Source: Hofstenia miamia (Eukaryota; Xenacoelomorpha; Acoela). Taken from it: a stretch of 64,000 bases of DNA. Made by a program: the position numbers and the translations under genes. The stretch spans positions 1,241,370 to 1,305,369 of the forward strand of contig SCFE01000077.1 of assembly GCA_004352715.1 (NCBI GenBank), in the 5' to 3' direction. Positions 53,993 through 64,000 of the stretch are shown piece by piece; position 1 is the first letter of the stretch; each line of letters opens with the position of its first letter. Below the pieces are notes generated by a model that had not been told where the DNA came from, ran no database searches, and was given only the letters and a program-made list of their open reading frames with translations.

Positions 53993-56757
53993 TAATGTAT
54001 TGTTAAAAAGTAATTTCTGAATAATTGTTTTTTTATTTTTTGATTAATGCTTCGAATTTTTACAGATTTCTTCGAAATCATTTATTTTCACTGATGCGTA
54101 ATTAATAAAACGGGCATAATTGCAAACAGATTCACTACACTTGTGCAGCTTTTTCACAACTTATTTAATAATCGAAGTTTAAATTAAGGCTACCTTGTAG
54201 AATAAAGATTGATATAAGTATGCTGCATAGTATTACATGCCAGGAGAATCGTTTCCAGATAGTGCTTTTTGAATTATGAACAATTTGTCAAAACTACTAA
54301 ATGTTTCAGAGCGTAAATGTGATAAATTGAAAATTGAAAACGATCTTAGAATTTTGTCTTTATTTATAAATGTTTATGCATTTGTACATGTTAGTTTTGA
54401 AATAGAGCCACAATGTTTATCTTTACTATATTAAATAACTTAATGACTGTCAAAATTCTCTAGGTCCCCGCCTCCGCTAGCTGAATTCAAAATTCGGCTG
54501 TATGGTCTGTTGTTTAGGTAGCCTTGGTTTAAATCTAGTCGAAACATTCAGTAAATTTCTAAAATATGAAGCAGCAACTAGTCATTTTGTATGTGTCCTT
54601 TTTAAATTCTTTGAAACCTGGAAGTTTTCAATGTTGTCTTGGAAAAATTCTAGAAATTGAAGATGAAAATCCGCATTTAGTGTCAAAACAAATTTTGATG
54701 CACCAAGTTTCAAAATCACTAAGATATGAACAAGACGGCATATTGGACAATTCAACAAGTTAGCATAGTGAACAATCTCTATTTTTTTAATAGAAAGACA
54801 TAAACCAAAAGATATCGTCTTATTACTTAACATTAAATTAAAATTCTTCAAGACCATTAAAAAACTACTAAATTTGAACCGATCAATATAATCAATATTT
54901 GATGTTACTAGATCGGAAGGAATTATGAACCAAAGAATTATCAAATGAATGAGTAAAGGAATATTCTGGAAAATATGTTTTAGTGTAGATGAATATATTG
55001 AAAAAAATGTTTATAAAAAGGAAGTGAGACATTAAAATATATTTGAACAAGTATACGTAATTAATTAAATTAATACAAACCTTATGTATGACATGTAACT
55101 TAGCAAGTAATAACATTCTAATAGAGAAAACACATTTATACATGTATATACATCTAAGAAATTGATTGTAAAGCTAAACAGAAATATTAACAATGGGAAT
55201 ATACTCCTTTTTTACTTTCAAATTCATGTAACTGAAGTTCAAATTAATCTACGTTAAATTTGAATTAATCAACTATCGAAATTTTTCAAAGATAAATCCA
55301 TTTAGCATGCAGTATTTTTACACAAATGGTACTTAAAAATTTGCCTTGGAGTTTCTATTTCGATTTTTCTTACATCTATGTTAGTACTATCATCATAATA
55401 TTAGTACCGTTATTGCCAGCAAGAAACTGTTATCATACACACATAGAATTTTAATTATAAGGAAATGTTGGTTGATTACTTCCTGTATCTTTGAAATGTA
55501 CTATCAGCAAATAAATGTTACTAACGGAAAATTGATTAGTTATTGTAGATATAAAGTCTGGGCAAAAATAGCACAGTTCATAATTACTGAAATGTCTCTG
55601 TTTAACTGTCATGACTAGAATCAAATTTTTGATTGCAATGATTAATAGCTGATTACAATAGGCCAGTTTTCTTCAACTACATCCAATCCTATGATTGACA
55701 GACTTTTTAACCCTTTAATCACACATATCATTTTTATGATATTTTAAATTCGCCCAAAAATAGAGACAAAATGTTTTCTATTAAAAAAAGTTTACATTTG
55801 GAACAAAATTTCAAAATTGGGAAATGTCCTTTTAAAAGAACACTGTGAGGAAAGAATCACAAAATTGGTAATTCTACATTTTATAAAAAAACCAAATATA
55901 TGCAAAACAACTAATAAATACAATAAAATACCGTTACAATGTGAGAAATGTAATAAATATTATGGCTAGGTGTTAAGATAAGATAAGATAAAAATTTATT
56001 AAAAATCAGAAAGAGCATCTGATAGTCATCTAAAAAAGCCTTAATACAAAATGGATAAAAAGTACAATTTGAAATCATGGTATTAAAGTTCAAGTTCTCA
56101 ATAAAACGAGTTGGAAACAAGTTTTCGTACTTCTTGATAAACGACTTATAAGGTGCAGGATTTCGTTAGGATCTTCGCTGTATGTGCTGCGTACTGGTAA
56201 CGCGTCCTCCAAAACATGATTGTCCGTATGCAATATAGTTTCATATAAAGATGAATCACACCATAAGTAACCAGTCGCTTTTGAAGTGCATCGATTTTTT
56301 TTCTGTTCACCCAAATTATCCCCACCCCAAACAGTCAGGCAATACTTTATTTGACTAAGGAATAAACAGATATACAGGGTTTGCAATTCAACAAAATTGT
56401 AGCCAATGGATTTCAGCTTTTTGAGAAGATGAACTTTCTGGACAAGTTTATTGCAAAGTAGTCAAACATGTTCATGAACGGTCAAATCATCTGATAAAAT
56501 AATTCCCATTATTTTTGCATGCTTCACTCGTTTGATTCCGAAGGTTTTACCAGGATCAGTATCACATGACCATTTCAAAAATAGACTTTGAAGCATTTAA
56601 AACAAAGTTATTTTGCATTACACCCATTCTTTATGTTTCAAAACTTTTTCAGAAATGTCAGAATTCATACCAGCAACTACTACGGTTATATCATCGGCAA
56701 ACTTCGTGAGACGAACATCTTCATGATGGCATGACATTCCATCATAAACAATATTAA
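53993..56757 (+). repeat. Segmental duplication copy B
   Basis: Nearly identical partner of 44706-48013. It lacks the 510-bp TTAA element of copy A (intact single TTAA at about 55606-55609). It ends at TTAA 56754-56757, where a piggyBac element begins. It keeps about 30 bases around 56707-56740 that copy A has lost, and lacks about 30 bases present near 47508-47545 in copy A. A handful of substitutions per few hundred bases indicate a fairly recent event. Confidence 0.9.
55970..56753 (-). pseudogene. LINE reverse transcriptase fragment in copy B, split by a piggyBac insertion
   Basis: The same LINE as at 47213-48130. FADD lies at 56690-56701 in the context LTKFADDITVVVAG, followed by the thumb LYICLFLSQIKYCLTVWGGD (within the frame 56386-56090) and a TATCT-type tail near 55975-56000. 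The upstream GVPQGT box seen in copy A is missing because a piggyBac element is inserted at the TTAA (56754-56757). No continuation of the RT was found to the right of it. Confidence 0.8.
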
Positions 56758-57375
56758 CACTAGAAGTACCAGAGATTTTACACTACCTAGAAGTACCAAG
56801 TGGGGTCGAATTGACCCTTGCTTTTATTGACGCTTGTTTCATTTTTTAAACTTCAATTAACTTAACCATAGACTCAGTGGACATGGGCCATCTATTTTTT
56901 CAAATAAATCAGACATAGTTTCGATTCCTGAGTGAGTCAAATTTCAAAAATTTGGGCACATCTTTAAAGTTATATTGCATACATTGCTACAAAAAGTATG
57001 ACAAAACATATCATGAGCAATATTCATTAGCAGCAAATTTTACAATAAATAAGTTTTTCTTGTTTTCCAATGCATTTTCCACAAACAAGCTTAGAGCAAG
57101 TGCTGCATGCTTCACATGTTTTTTGGTGCAGTTTTTGCTTTGGCGGTGCTTTCTTTTGTGGCTTCTGTGCATACTGCAACTGTTGGTGTAAGTGGATTGG
57201 TGTGAATTAGCTTTTTTTTGTTCAACAAATCTCGAACGAAGCTCTTCGGATAACCGCAAAAGATACCTTTGATCTGAGATTTTTGACCCGGTAACCAACT
57301 TATATAAAATGTGGGCATCGATTGCAGCCAAATCTAATATGTTGTAAAAAAATTGATGATATAATGAACACTATT
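56758..57375 (-). mobile_element. piggyBac element, 3' part (TTAA insertion; other end not found)
   Basis: Begins CACTAGAAGTACCAGAG right after TTAA, at a position where copy A has an uninterrupted TTAA site. Subterminal features: a direct repeat CTAGAAGTACCA (56760-56771 and about 56787-56798) and the palindrome GGGGTCGAATTGACCC (56802-56817). The transposase reads inwards from the right on the minus strand. Homology ends near 57375; the opposite terminal repeat with TTAA is not seen, so the element is truncated or interrupted by another insertion. Confidence 0.85.
57010..57352 (-). pseudogene. piggyBac transposase C-terminal fragment
   Basis: Minus strand: FYNILDLAAIDAHILYKLV, then ISDQRYLLRLSEELRSRF, which match the helix after the last catalytic Asp and the 'f...L...L' segment of piggyBac transposases. 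After a frameshift near 57125 the C-terminal cysteine-rich domain reads TCEACSTCSKLVCGKCIGK then YCKICC and a stop, the C2-type zinc-binding ring that piggyBac uses for end binding. The catalytic DDD residues lie upstream of this fragment and are not present. Confidence 0.8.
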
Positions 57376-58275
57376 TAGGTGACGAAGCCTCGGAGCATCC
57401 TTGCCAGTTGTTAGTGGTTGGGCATCCGCCCGAAGCTGATCTCCAAATCAAGTGACAACCGCTCTTCTACGGTCCAAGTGAATAGTTCCACCTCTCAGGT
57501 CAGTGACGTAACTTATGTGCACCCCATCCTAGCTCGGTGTTTACTCAAGACTCGATACAACTCGACTTAGACTCAATTTGTAAAGTGTACTATATACTTG
57601 CAACCTTGATTGTTACTAGCTGCTTAATTAATTATGTAATCAGCCATTACCGAAATATATTGGCCTTAATTAAATAAGATAAATAAATAGCAGCTTCCTA
57701 ACCTACATGTAATGATCGATACCTACACAGTCACATAATTGGTCACGTTATCGTCATTAATTTGGATCTAGATTATAATAAATATAAATCCCTACCTTTG
57801 GCTTACTAGCCTTATAATGAATTCGTTATCGTTCGTACATGTATGATAGGATTGATAGTTAGCTAAATGGAAATAAAACTCCTAGTCATACCCCTAACTT
57901 AAGTGCAGATTCTTGGCTCGGGACAAAGAACCTAGAATCGTTCCCGTTATGGGATCCTCGCCACTACTGAACACCAACCGTTTACCTGAACATTGTATTA
58001 AATAATCAAACCGTAATCAGAAATAAGTATAAGAATTCCAAAGAATTTTCTTTATCAATGTGTTACAATGAATTTCACTCTATTTATAGTTAATCCAAAA
58101 AAGTACCTGTCGATTTCAAATTTCAAAAGTTCTTCTGCCAAGATGGCTAAAAATAATGGAAGCAAATTCGTCCCCTTCGTTTCGCCAAATTAGTAGAATC
58201 GACAGATACTAATTATAATTATTTTCACTGATAGTTCTAGGTTGCGTAATACAAAAGTAATCTAAGATGATAATA
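57376..58275 (-). other. Unassigned, relatively CpG-rich segment; possible LTR fragment
   Basis: No coding frame. Read on the minus strand, a TATAAATAG box (about 58080-58088) is followed about 110 bp later by GTGGCGAGGATCCC (about 57955-57968). This resembles the 'TGGCGACGAGGAT' sequence found just after the 5' LTR of some invertebrate Gypsy elements. This is suggestive only; neither LTR ends nor a second copy were identified. Confidence 0.25.
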
Positions 58276-58457
58276 AATTTATAATTTATTTTAAATCAAA
58301 TTTAAATTCGATCTTAGTTCCTCTTCACTGACTATCTTTCATTAGCAGCTTGATTTGTCTTGAATGAATTTATAATTTATTTTAAATCAAATTGAAATTC
58401 GATCTTAGTTCCTCTTCACTGACTATCTTTCATTAGCAGCTTGATTTGTCTTGAATG
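58276..58457 (+). repeat. 91-bp tandem duplication (two copies)
   Basis: 58276-58366 and 58367-58457 are identical apart from about one base (AAATTTAAATTCG versus AAATTGAAATTCG). Both begin AATTTATAATTTATTTT and end TTGTCTTGAATG. Recent tandem duplication or an assembly repeat. Confidence 0.95.
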
Positions 58458-61400
58458 ATCCTACCCACATGAGTGATGTTATACCCTCTATTCCATTGAT
58501 AGAACAACATGTTGAGGTCAGTGAAGACAGTGATGACGAAGACAACTCAGCAAGAAACCTTTGGTTAAAACATACATTTTTACAACCATATTGGCTCATT
58601 GTTCAGGTTTTTGGATTTGAAACTTTGAACACTGTATATTAGTATCTGGTTGTAATCGCTATTGCTAGTGCAATGGCGAAGCGCTCAATGTCGAAGGTCA
58701 CATTTGTAAAAACTCGGTTACACTCAACCATTACTGATGACTTTTTTCCAGCTTTGCTCATACTTTCATGCGAGAAAGATATCATTGACTCTATTCACAC
58801 GAATGAATATCATTAATTCGTTTGCTCAAAAGTCGGCTGTCTTAAAGAAACACCTTGTTGTAGAGCTAAACATTTGATACATTTGTAATTGTAATGAAAC
58901 ATTAATAACATCGATGAAGCATTTTCTTATTATTTTTTCTTAGTAACGAAGTATCTAACTGATAGTTGCTATTTTTTAGTTGCAAATTTGAGATATTTTT
59001 CCATTGCTATGCTACATACGTCAGGCTAGACAATCATGTCTGTTGCATCACTATTTTTCAAGATTCTGCGGTTCATTATAGAGACTGGGTGGGGGGTCGA
59101 CACTCTCCCATGGCAACTGGGGGGGGATGTAAGCCCTGGGGTACGGATACGTTTTCCATTACACAACATTCGAAAAAACATAAACTTAAATACAACGTTG
59201 AAAAAAATTAATTTTGTGTGAAATTTTATTGGAAATTTTAAAGTGTTTAATAGCGGCTAAGAAATTTTCATTTTCGGGCACGTATGGGTTCGGGGATGTG
59301 AAAGTTTCGCCTGACGACGAATTTGGCATTAAAAATGCTCTACACGAACATCACTAATGGGTATGCCATGTTTCAAGACAATAATGTTCTAGTTTGATAA
59401 GCAACCTACTAGTTTTATAAGCATCGTATTGTTCATTAAACTTTGGGTTTATATAAGACCGACATGTATATCCACAAGTAAAATAATAAATCATTATTGT
59501 AAACTAGAGTGTGAAAAATATGCTGATGTCAGTTCAATCTTTATTTCTGAGTTCTTTTAGTTGTTGTAGATGATTTTTATAAAAATGATTTACAACGTTT
59601 GAAATGCACCAATATGTTAGTACCACGTTCTATAACTAAGATTATGAAGCAATTTTAGGTGAAAAACGCCTACAAAGTTTTTAGATTTAGACAGTGGTAT
59701 CAAAAATATTTAGGCATATAATACCAAAGACCTTCCAGGCTTTCGAATGCTATTTTTTGTTTTCTAAAATCTAGCAATTCAAAATTTAAAAATTATTTTA
59801 AAATGAAGATAAAGAATTGTAAGATTTATATTTAAATTGATGTTCTTTATAGAACAGCATAAATCACTGAAGCATCACTTAACATTTCTTTGACTACGTC
59901 ATTGGAAAGCCATTTATTGTGTCTTCTATTGCTTCCTAAAGAACCACTTAAAATTTCTCAAAAGCTATAGACGTCACGAATGGAAAAATTTGTGCTTGAA
60001 AAGCTTTATAGTTGAAAACTTCTTCATTGGAAATCTATATTTGATCTTCATCTGAAGAATCATATTATATTTTTTACATGTTATTTTTTTATTATTAATG
60101 CATTTTAATTAAAAATTAACAGACTCTGGTATTTCAGCTCATTCTTAGCTGTAAACTGGTCATGTCCCCACAAAAGTTCAAATCACTTCTCAAAAATTTT
60201 CAAACAAATTTCTATGCTCATTTGTGAAATAAGGAATTCGTGGGATATGGAGGTGCTTGTGTATCTTGCTGTGCCTGATATACTTGAAAAGTTTAATATT
60301 CTCTCCATTCCTAATATTCAGTTAGTCAAGAGGTCTCAATTTTCCGAGAGCAACAACTATCCTTAAATATTTTCCCTCTTGTAGATATAGACTACCCAAT
60401 TTTTTTTAGATGAATATGAACGAAGCGGCAATCTTGTGAAGCCCTTTGATTTTTGTATCTTTATTAGTTCGTGACTTATAAGTACTTAAAAAGTTTCTTA
60501 GGAACCAATAAAAAATTTATGATATCCCTAGACAGTTTTATAATGATAGTGGCTTGCTCACTACACAACTATCTTATTGCTAAAAAACGACAGCATCGTC
60601 CATTAATAGTATTCCCAAACCGGCAGGCTTAAGGCAACTAAACCATGGAAGCGGTTTGTTTAAGCAAATTCAATTATTTCTTAGATGCACATTAAATTTG
60701 AAGAATAATTGTTGCAGGTACCAACAAAATCGAATTCAACTAAAATACGTTGAAAATTTGTATTTGAAGTTCATTTAATAGTGTAGCCCAATGAAAAATG
60801 TAAAGTCTTAGGAGCCCAGAAAACCATCTTCCTTCTCTGGAAGAATCTCTGAAGAATGTAATGAAAATTTTCATGTTCTTGAAGAGTTCTTGAAGACCAT
60901 GTTAAAGAATTCCACTCAAATTATTTATAATCAATCTCACAGGTTACATTGATTGATTGAAATTTTCTGGATTTAATTACAAAATTTGAGAACACATCTT
61001 CTCGAACAAATGACATTTCATAAAAGTTCAATGACAATTTCCTGTATCAATACAGCAATACTACTTTGGCATTATTTACCCCAAAATAATAAAACAAATT
61101 CATTCATGAAATAATTCTTTTTCCATCAAATCTACTCAAACTGAATTTTTTTGCATAAAGGATAACATTTGAAGTTCTGTCATCATGATAAATCGATAGT
61201 ACCTCCAATAACCCAAAAAAATAATNATCCGCATGTTGGGCATAAGTTATAGCAATGCCATTTGTATCGCATTGAGGAAGAATAAGGAGCCTGCGTCTGC
61301 AATTGCCAGCTATAAGCGATGCATTCATGTATTTTATACTATTAAACAAAATTTTAGATGGGATCCTTCTGTCTGTATGTCAGAAAAAGAGAAATCTATT

Positions 61401-61922
61401 TGCTATTTTTTGCAATTATTGTAACTAATAGAATCAGTAAGATGATATCTTTTAATAGTATTGCAAGATTTTGTAAGCAGCTTTAGTAGATTGTAAGCAA
61501 ATACTAAAGATGAAGTTGTTCTCACTTTTTAAGAGTGGACTTTAAAAAATTATATTATAAAGCAAACCAAAAATTATTGGTTTATTTTAAAACTTGTTTG
61601 GAATGGTTCAAATTCGTTCTGCAACCTAGTGAATTGATTGCATCTTGCGATATCACTACAATTTCATACATAAAATGGTTGTCTTTTATTTGCATCCTGC
61701 AATTTGGTATTTATTTTGCTAAATATTAAAAATCACTTCATGAAATTTGCCATTAACACATGTATTCTACGTACATTTCACCATCATTCCCGTATTTTAC
61801 ATAATAAAAATTATGGCCATAATGGATTGACTAAATTTAAAATATGATCATTATGAATGGCTAAAAAATTTCGCCTTGCCATATATGGCCACACCATAAA
61901 CGGGCCCCTGCCGTGATTGTCA
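58458..61922. other. No gene recognised
   Basis: AT-rich DNA with a small GC-richer patch at 59080-59150 (two runs of G). A 63-codon frame at 58451-58642 has an acidic stretch (SEDSDDEDNS) but no recognisable domain. An isolated N at 61226 is a probable contig join. Confidence 0.45.
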
Positions 61923-61926
61923 TTAA

Positions 61927-62494
61927 CCTTAATCCTCACAACCATTTTTGTGTACATTGGTTTCACAAGGGGGGATAAATCCCCCCGGTTTATATTTGAT
62001 ATGTTAATGCTATTGTCATGAAGTTCGGCACAAAGGTACCATGAGATAAAAAGTTTGAAAAATTCCAAAAAAAAACATTTTTATCGAGACATTTTTGTTA
62101 ACATCAGCAATTTTTTCAAAAAAAATTAATAAAAATGCTAAGAGATGTCTTTGTCAAAATGATTATTATTTTTTGGGCAACTTTTAATATTTTTCTATTC
62201 AAAACACAAATGATCAGGTCTAGTAATAACTTAAGACATATTAATTTGTAGCTATTAATGCTGATGTCAGTATTTTTTGTAGCCAGCGCAGTGTTTATAT
62301 TTCTATATTAGAATAAATGTCAATCACAATTGAAAAAATAGTCATAATGATTTCGCTCTAAATTTTTGCAGAATGTGTAAAACTCAATTTAATGCAGTGA
62401 AAAATTGAGCCAACCTTTCAAATTTGATTTTAAAAAGTTATTAATAAAAATTCACATGGGGGTAAATTTACCCCCCCCCCCCCGAAGAATAAGG
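61927..62494. mobile_element. 568-bp TTAA-flanked (piggyBac-type) non-autonomous element
   Basis: Flanked by TTAA at 61923-61926 and 62495-62498. The ends are CCTTAATCCTCAC and, inverted, CCTTATTCTTCGG. Subterminal palindromes: GGGGGGATAAATCCCCCC near 61969-61986 at the left, and GGGGGTAAATTTACCCCC near 62458-62475 merging into a run of 13 or more C at the right. There is no meaningful coding capacity. The layout (TTAA, short repeat, G/C-stemmed palindrome) matches the other two TTAA elements in this window, although the sequences differ. Confidence 0.8.
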
Positions 62495-62498
62495 TTAA

Positions 62499-63738
62499 CT
62501 TGATTCCCACACATTACTGGCTTTAAATCACGATTTATAAGAAAATTAGCTAACTGCTTAGCTTCCTCTATTTGGTGAGCAACGACTCAGCATCATCGGC
62601 ATATTTCAGCGAAACTGGACTTTGCACATTCATTAATAAGAAAATGCACGTTTCGCTTACATACGAAAAGATCAAAGTAAATTTGTCTCCACAATTTGAA
62701 TAAACACAGTGCTATTAACACTCGTGAGTCATTTATACAATTCTCCAGCTGAACGGTAACTTCCTATTACAAATGTTGCTATTAAATTATTTATCTTCAT
62801 AACCTTGGAATTACACACTCTCATACATGGATTTCAGTAGTCAGTAATCTTTTATTAGGACTTTTGTCTCTTATGGAATTCATGAATCCCTGTTGTTAAA
62901 ACTTGCCTTTTTATGTCAGTGTAACATACACCAACAAATCATGTTTTATTATGTTTTAAAAGTTCCATAGCAAACCTTCACTACATAGTAAACTTCAACT
63001 TGCTATCAGCTGTATGCTGTAGATCTTAATATTGTTGGGCGTGATATTAATTAATAAATTTTAAAGCCAGTGTGATGTGTTTAAAGTATAACTCAGTCCA
63101 GCATAGGCGAATCTGATATGGATTAGATTCACATATGTTTCTTAGATTGTCAAATTCAGATACTACAAACTATGCTAAGACCTAAGTATTACAATATTAT
63201 CTTAGTAGCCTTTAATGGTGATGGTGTAAATTGTTAGTCTCGTAATCATAAGGTGCAATGTAATACAATACTATTTTATTCAAATTGGGAATATTTATAA
63301 AACAATGTCATTACAAGAACGGTGTAACAAAATCCAACCCTGCAAGTGGAATGATCAACCAAAATTGTAAATGAGGAGCATAAACTTGCACGATTTGGGT
63401 TGGGTCGGATTTTATTAACACTTGTACACCCAAAGCGGTTAAATTTAACCGCTTGCAACATTCATATAGCTCTCATTTAACGAGTTATGTGAGTGGTTGA
63501 CCGAAATTGGCTGACTTTATTCCTATCTTTGACCTATTGAATTGAGCAATATCTTTTATGAACTCAATCTTTTTTTTTGTTTATATTTTTAAGAAATATC
63601 TTCAAACACCCAATGCATCAATTTTAATCACGCATTATTATTTATGTATGGGATTGGGTCAAACTTCGCATTGATATTTGAATCACCAATACTGTCCATT
63701 TGAGAAGTATCTGCACACAAGATTACAATGTATTACTA
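62499..63738. other. No gene recognised; contains a 22-bp perfect palindrome
   Basis: AT-rich noncoding DNA. AAGCGGTTAAATTTAACCGC followed by TT (63433-63454) is a perfect palindrome. Confidence 0.5.
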
Positions 63739-63991
63739 ATGGCTGAACCACCCCACAGAGGAAGGAGTGAAGGGTTGTATGCACCGGTCTTTGCTAATCT
63801 TGATTCTGAAAATTAGCATTCAAATGATTCCGATTTTCATGAGGAGAACTATCCCTTTTCAACTGCAAACCCGTCTAATGAATGTATTCATAGATTTCTA
63901 TAATGATGTATCGCATTCAACAGTTTCCAGCAAAGATTTCATCACCCAGCTTTGCCAAACCCTCCTTGGGTCTCAAGTGCAAAATACATAA
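63739..63991 (+). other. Possible broken exon at the right edge
   Basis: The ATG at 63739 opens MAEPPHRGRSEGLYAPVFA and NLDSEN before a TAG at about 63808. The same frame continues with HSNDSDFHEENYPFSTANP, and a second frame ends with FITQLCQTLLGSQVQNT at 63991. The polar, protein-like composition is suggestive, but there is an in-frame stop, no clear splice sites and no known family. Confidence 0.2.
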
Positions 63992-64000
63992 CACATCACA

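Noticed and set aside
58451-58642. 63-codon frame with an acidic SEDSDDEDNS stretch, considered as the N-terminus of the nearby piggyBac transposase
   Set aside because: It is on the plus strand, while the transposase fragment reads on the minus strand and would have its N-terminus in the opposite orientation.
59076-59150. G-run-rich patch considered as a G-quadruplex or promoter
   Set aside because: It has G runs but no regular four-run spacing that I could confirm, and no gene nearby.
62471-62483. Poly-C run considered as a sequencing artefact
   Set aside because: It adjoins a GGGGGTAAATTTACCCCC palindrome that mirrors the left end of the same TTAA element, so a C-rich stem is expected; only its exact length is doubtful.

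Overview
The window is AT-rich animal (invertebrate) nuclear DNA from a draft scaffold. The evidence is a spliced SLC26 anion-transporter gene with a 44-nt intron, a Sac2/INPP5F phosphoinositide phosphatase, dense decayed eukaryotic transposons (CR1/Jockey-like LINEs, a Penelope-like fragment, Ty3/Gypsy, Tc1/mariner, hAT, piggyBac), many (TA)n tracts and runs of N. The species cannot be named from sequence alone. Frequent TACATGTA palindromes and short introns are clues, not proof.

Layout. 0-2.7 kb: Penelope-like RT fragment (+) and LINE RT remnant (-). 2.87-4.74 kb: last two exons of an SLC26A11-like gene (-). 5.6-6.5 kb: Tc1-like transposase remnant, cut at a single-N contig join. 7.7-8.1 and 11.25-11.6 kb: two small hAT-type non-autonomous elements. 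11.9-26.6 kb: a sharply bounded block almost without CpG dinucleotides, holding a decayed Ty3/Gypsy element (12.2-19.9 kb, -) and a hAT remnant; a 392-bp CpG-normal piece between single Ns at 24.9-25.3 kb looks misassembled into it. 27.8-30.9 kb: nearly full CR1-like LINE ORF2 (-) with a 2A-like motif. 31.4-33.6 kb: two further LINE remnants in opposite orientations.

34.86-37.84 kb: the best gene in the window, an INPP5F/Sac2 lipid 4-phosphatase in one uninterrupted exon. 39.4-44.6 kb: a small MITE, an internally deleted mariner inside a TA microsatellite, and a 1.6-kb inverted-repeat structure.

44.7-48.0 and 54.0-56.8 kb: two copies of a ~2.8-kb segmental duplication. Each carries a different TTAA-flanked piggyBac-type insertion that the other lacks, so each copy shows the other's empty site. 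Between them lie a hAT element with a perfect 8-bp target duplication (48.3-49.5 kb), a possible unrecognised gene (50.0-50.5 kb, -) and a 1-kb gap. 57-64 kb: mostly unannotatable, with a 91-bp tandem duplication and a third TTAA-flanked element (61.9-62.5 kb).

Only the SLC26A11-like gene and INPP5F are confident host genes. They are not obviously linked in function; most of the remainder is transposon-derived or featureless. No tRNA, rRNA or CRISPR array was seen.
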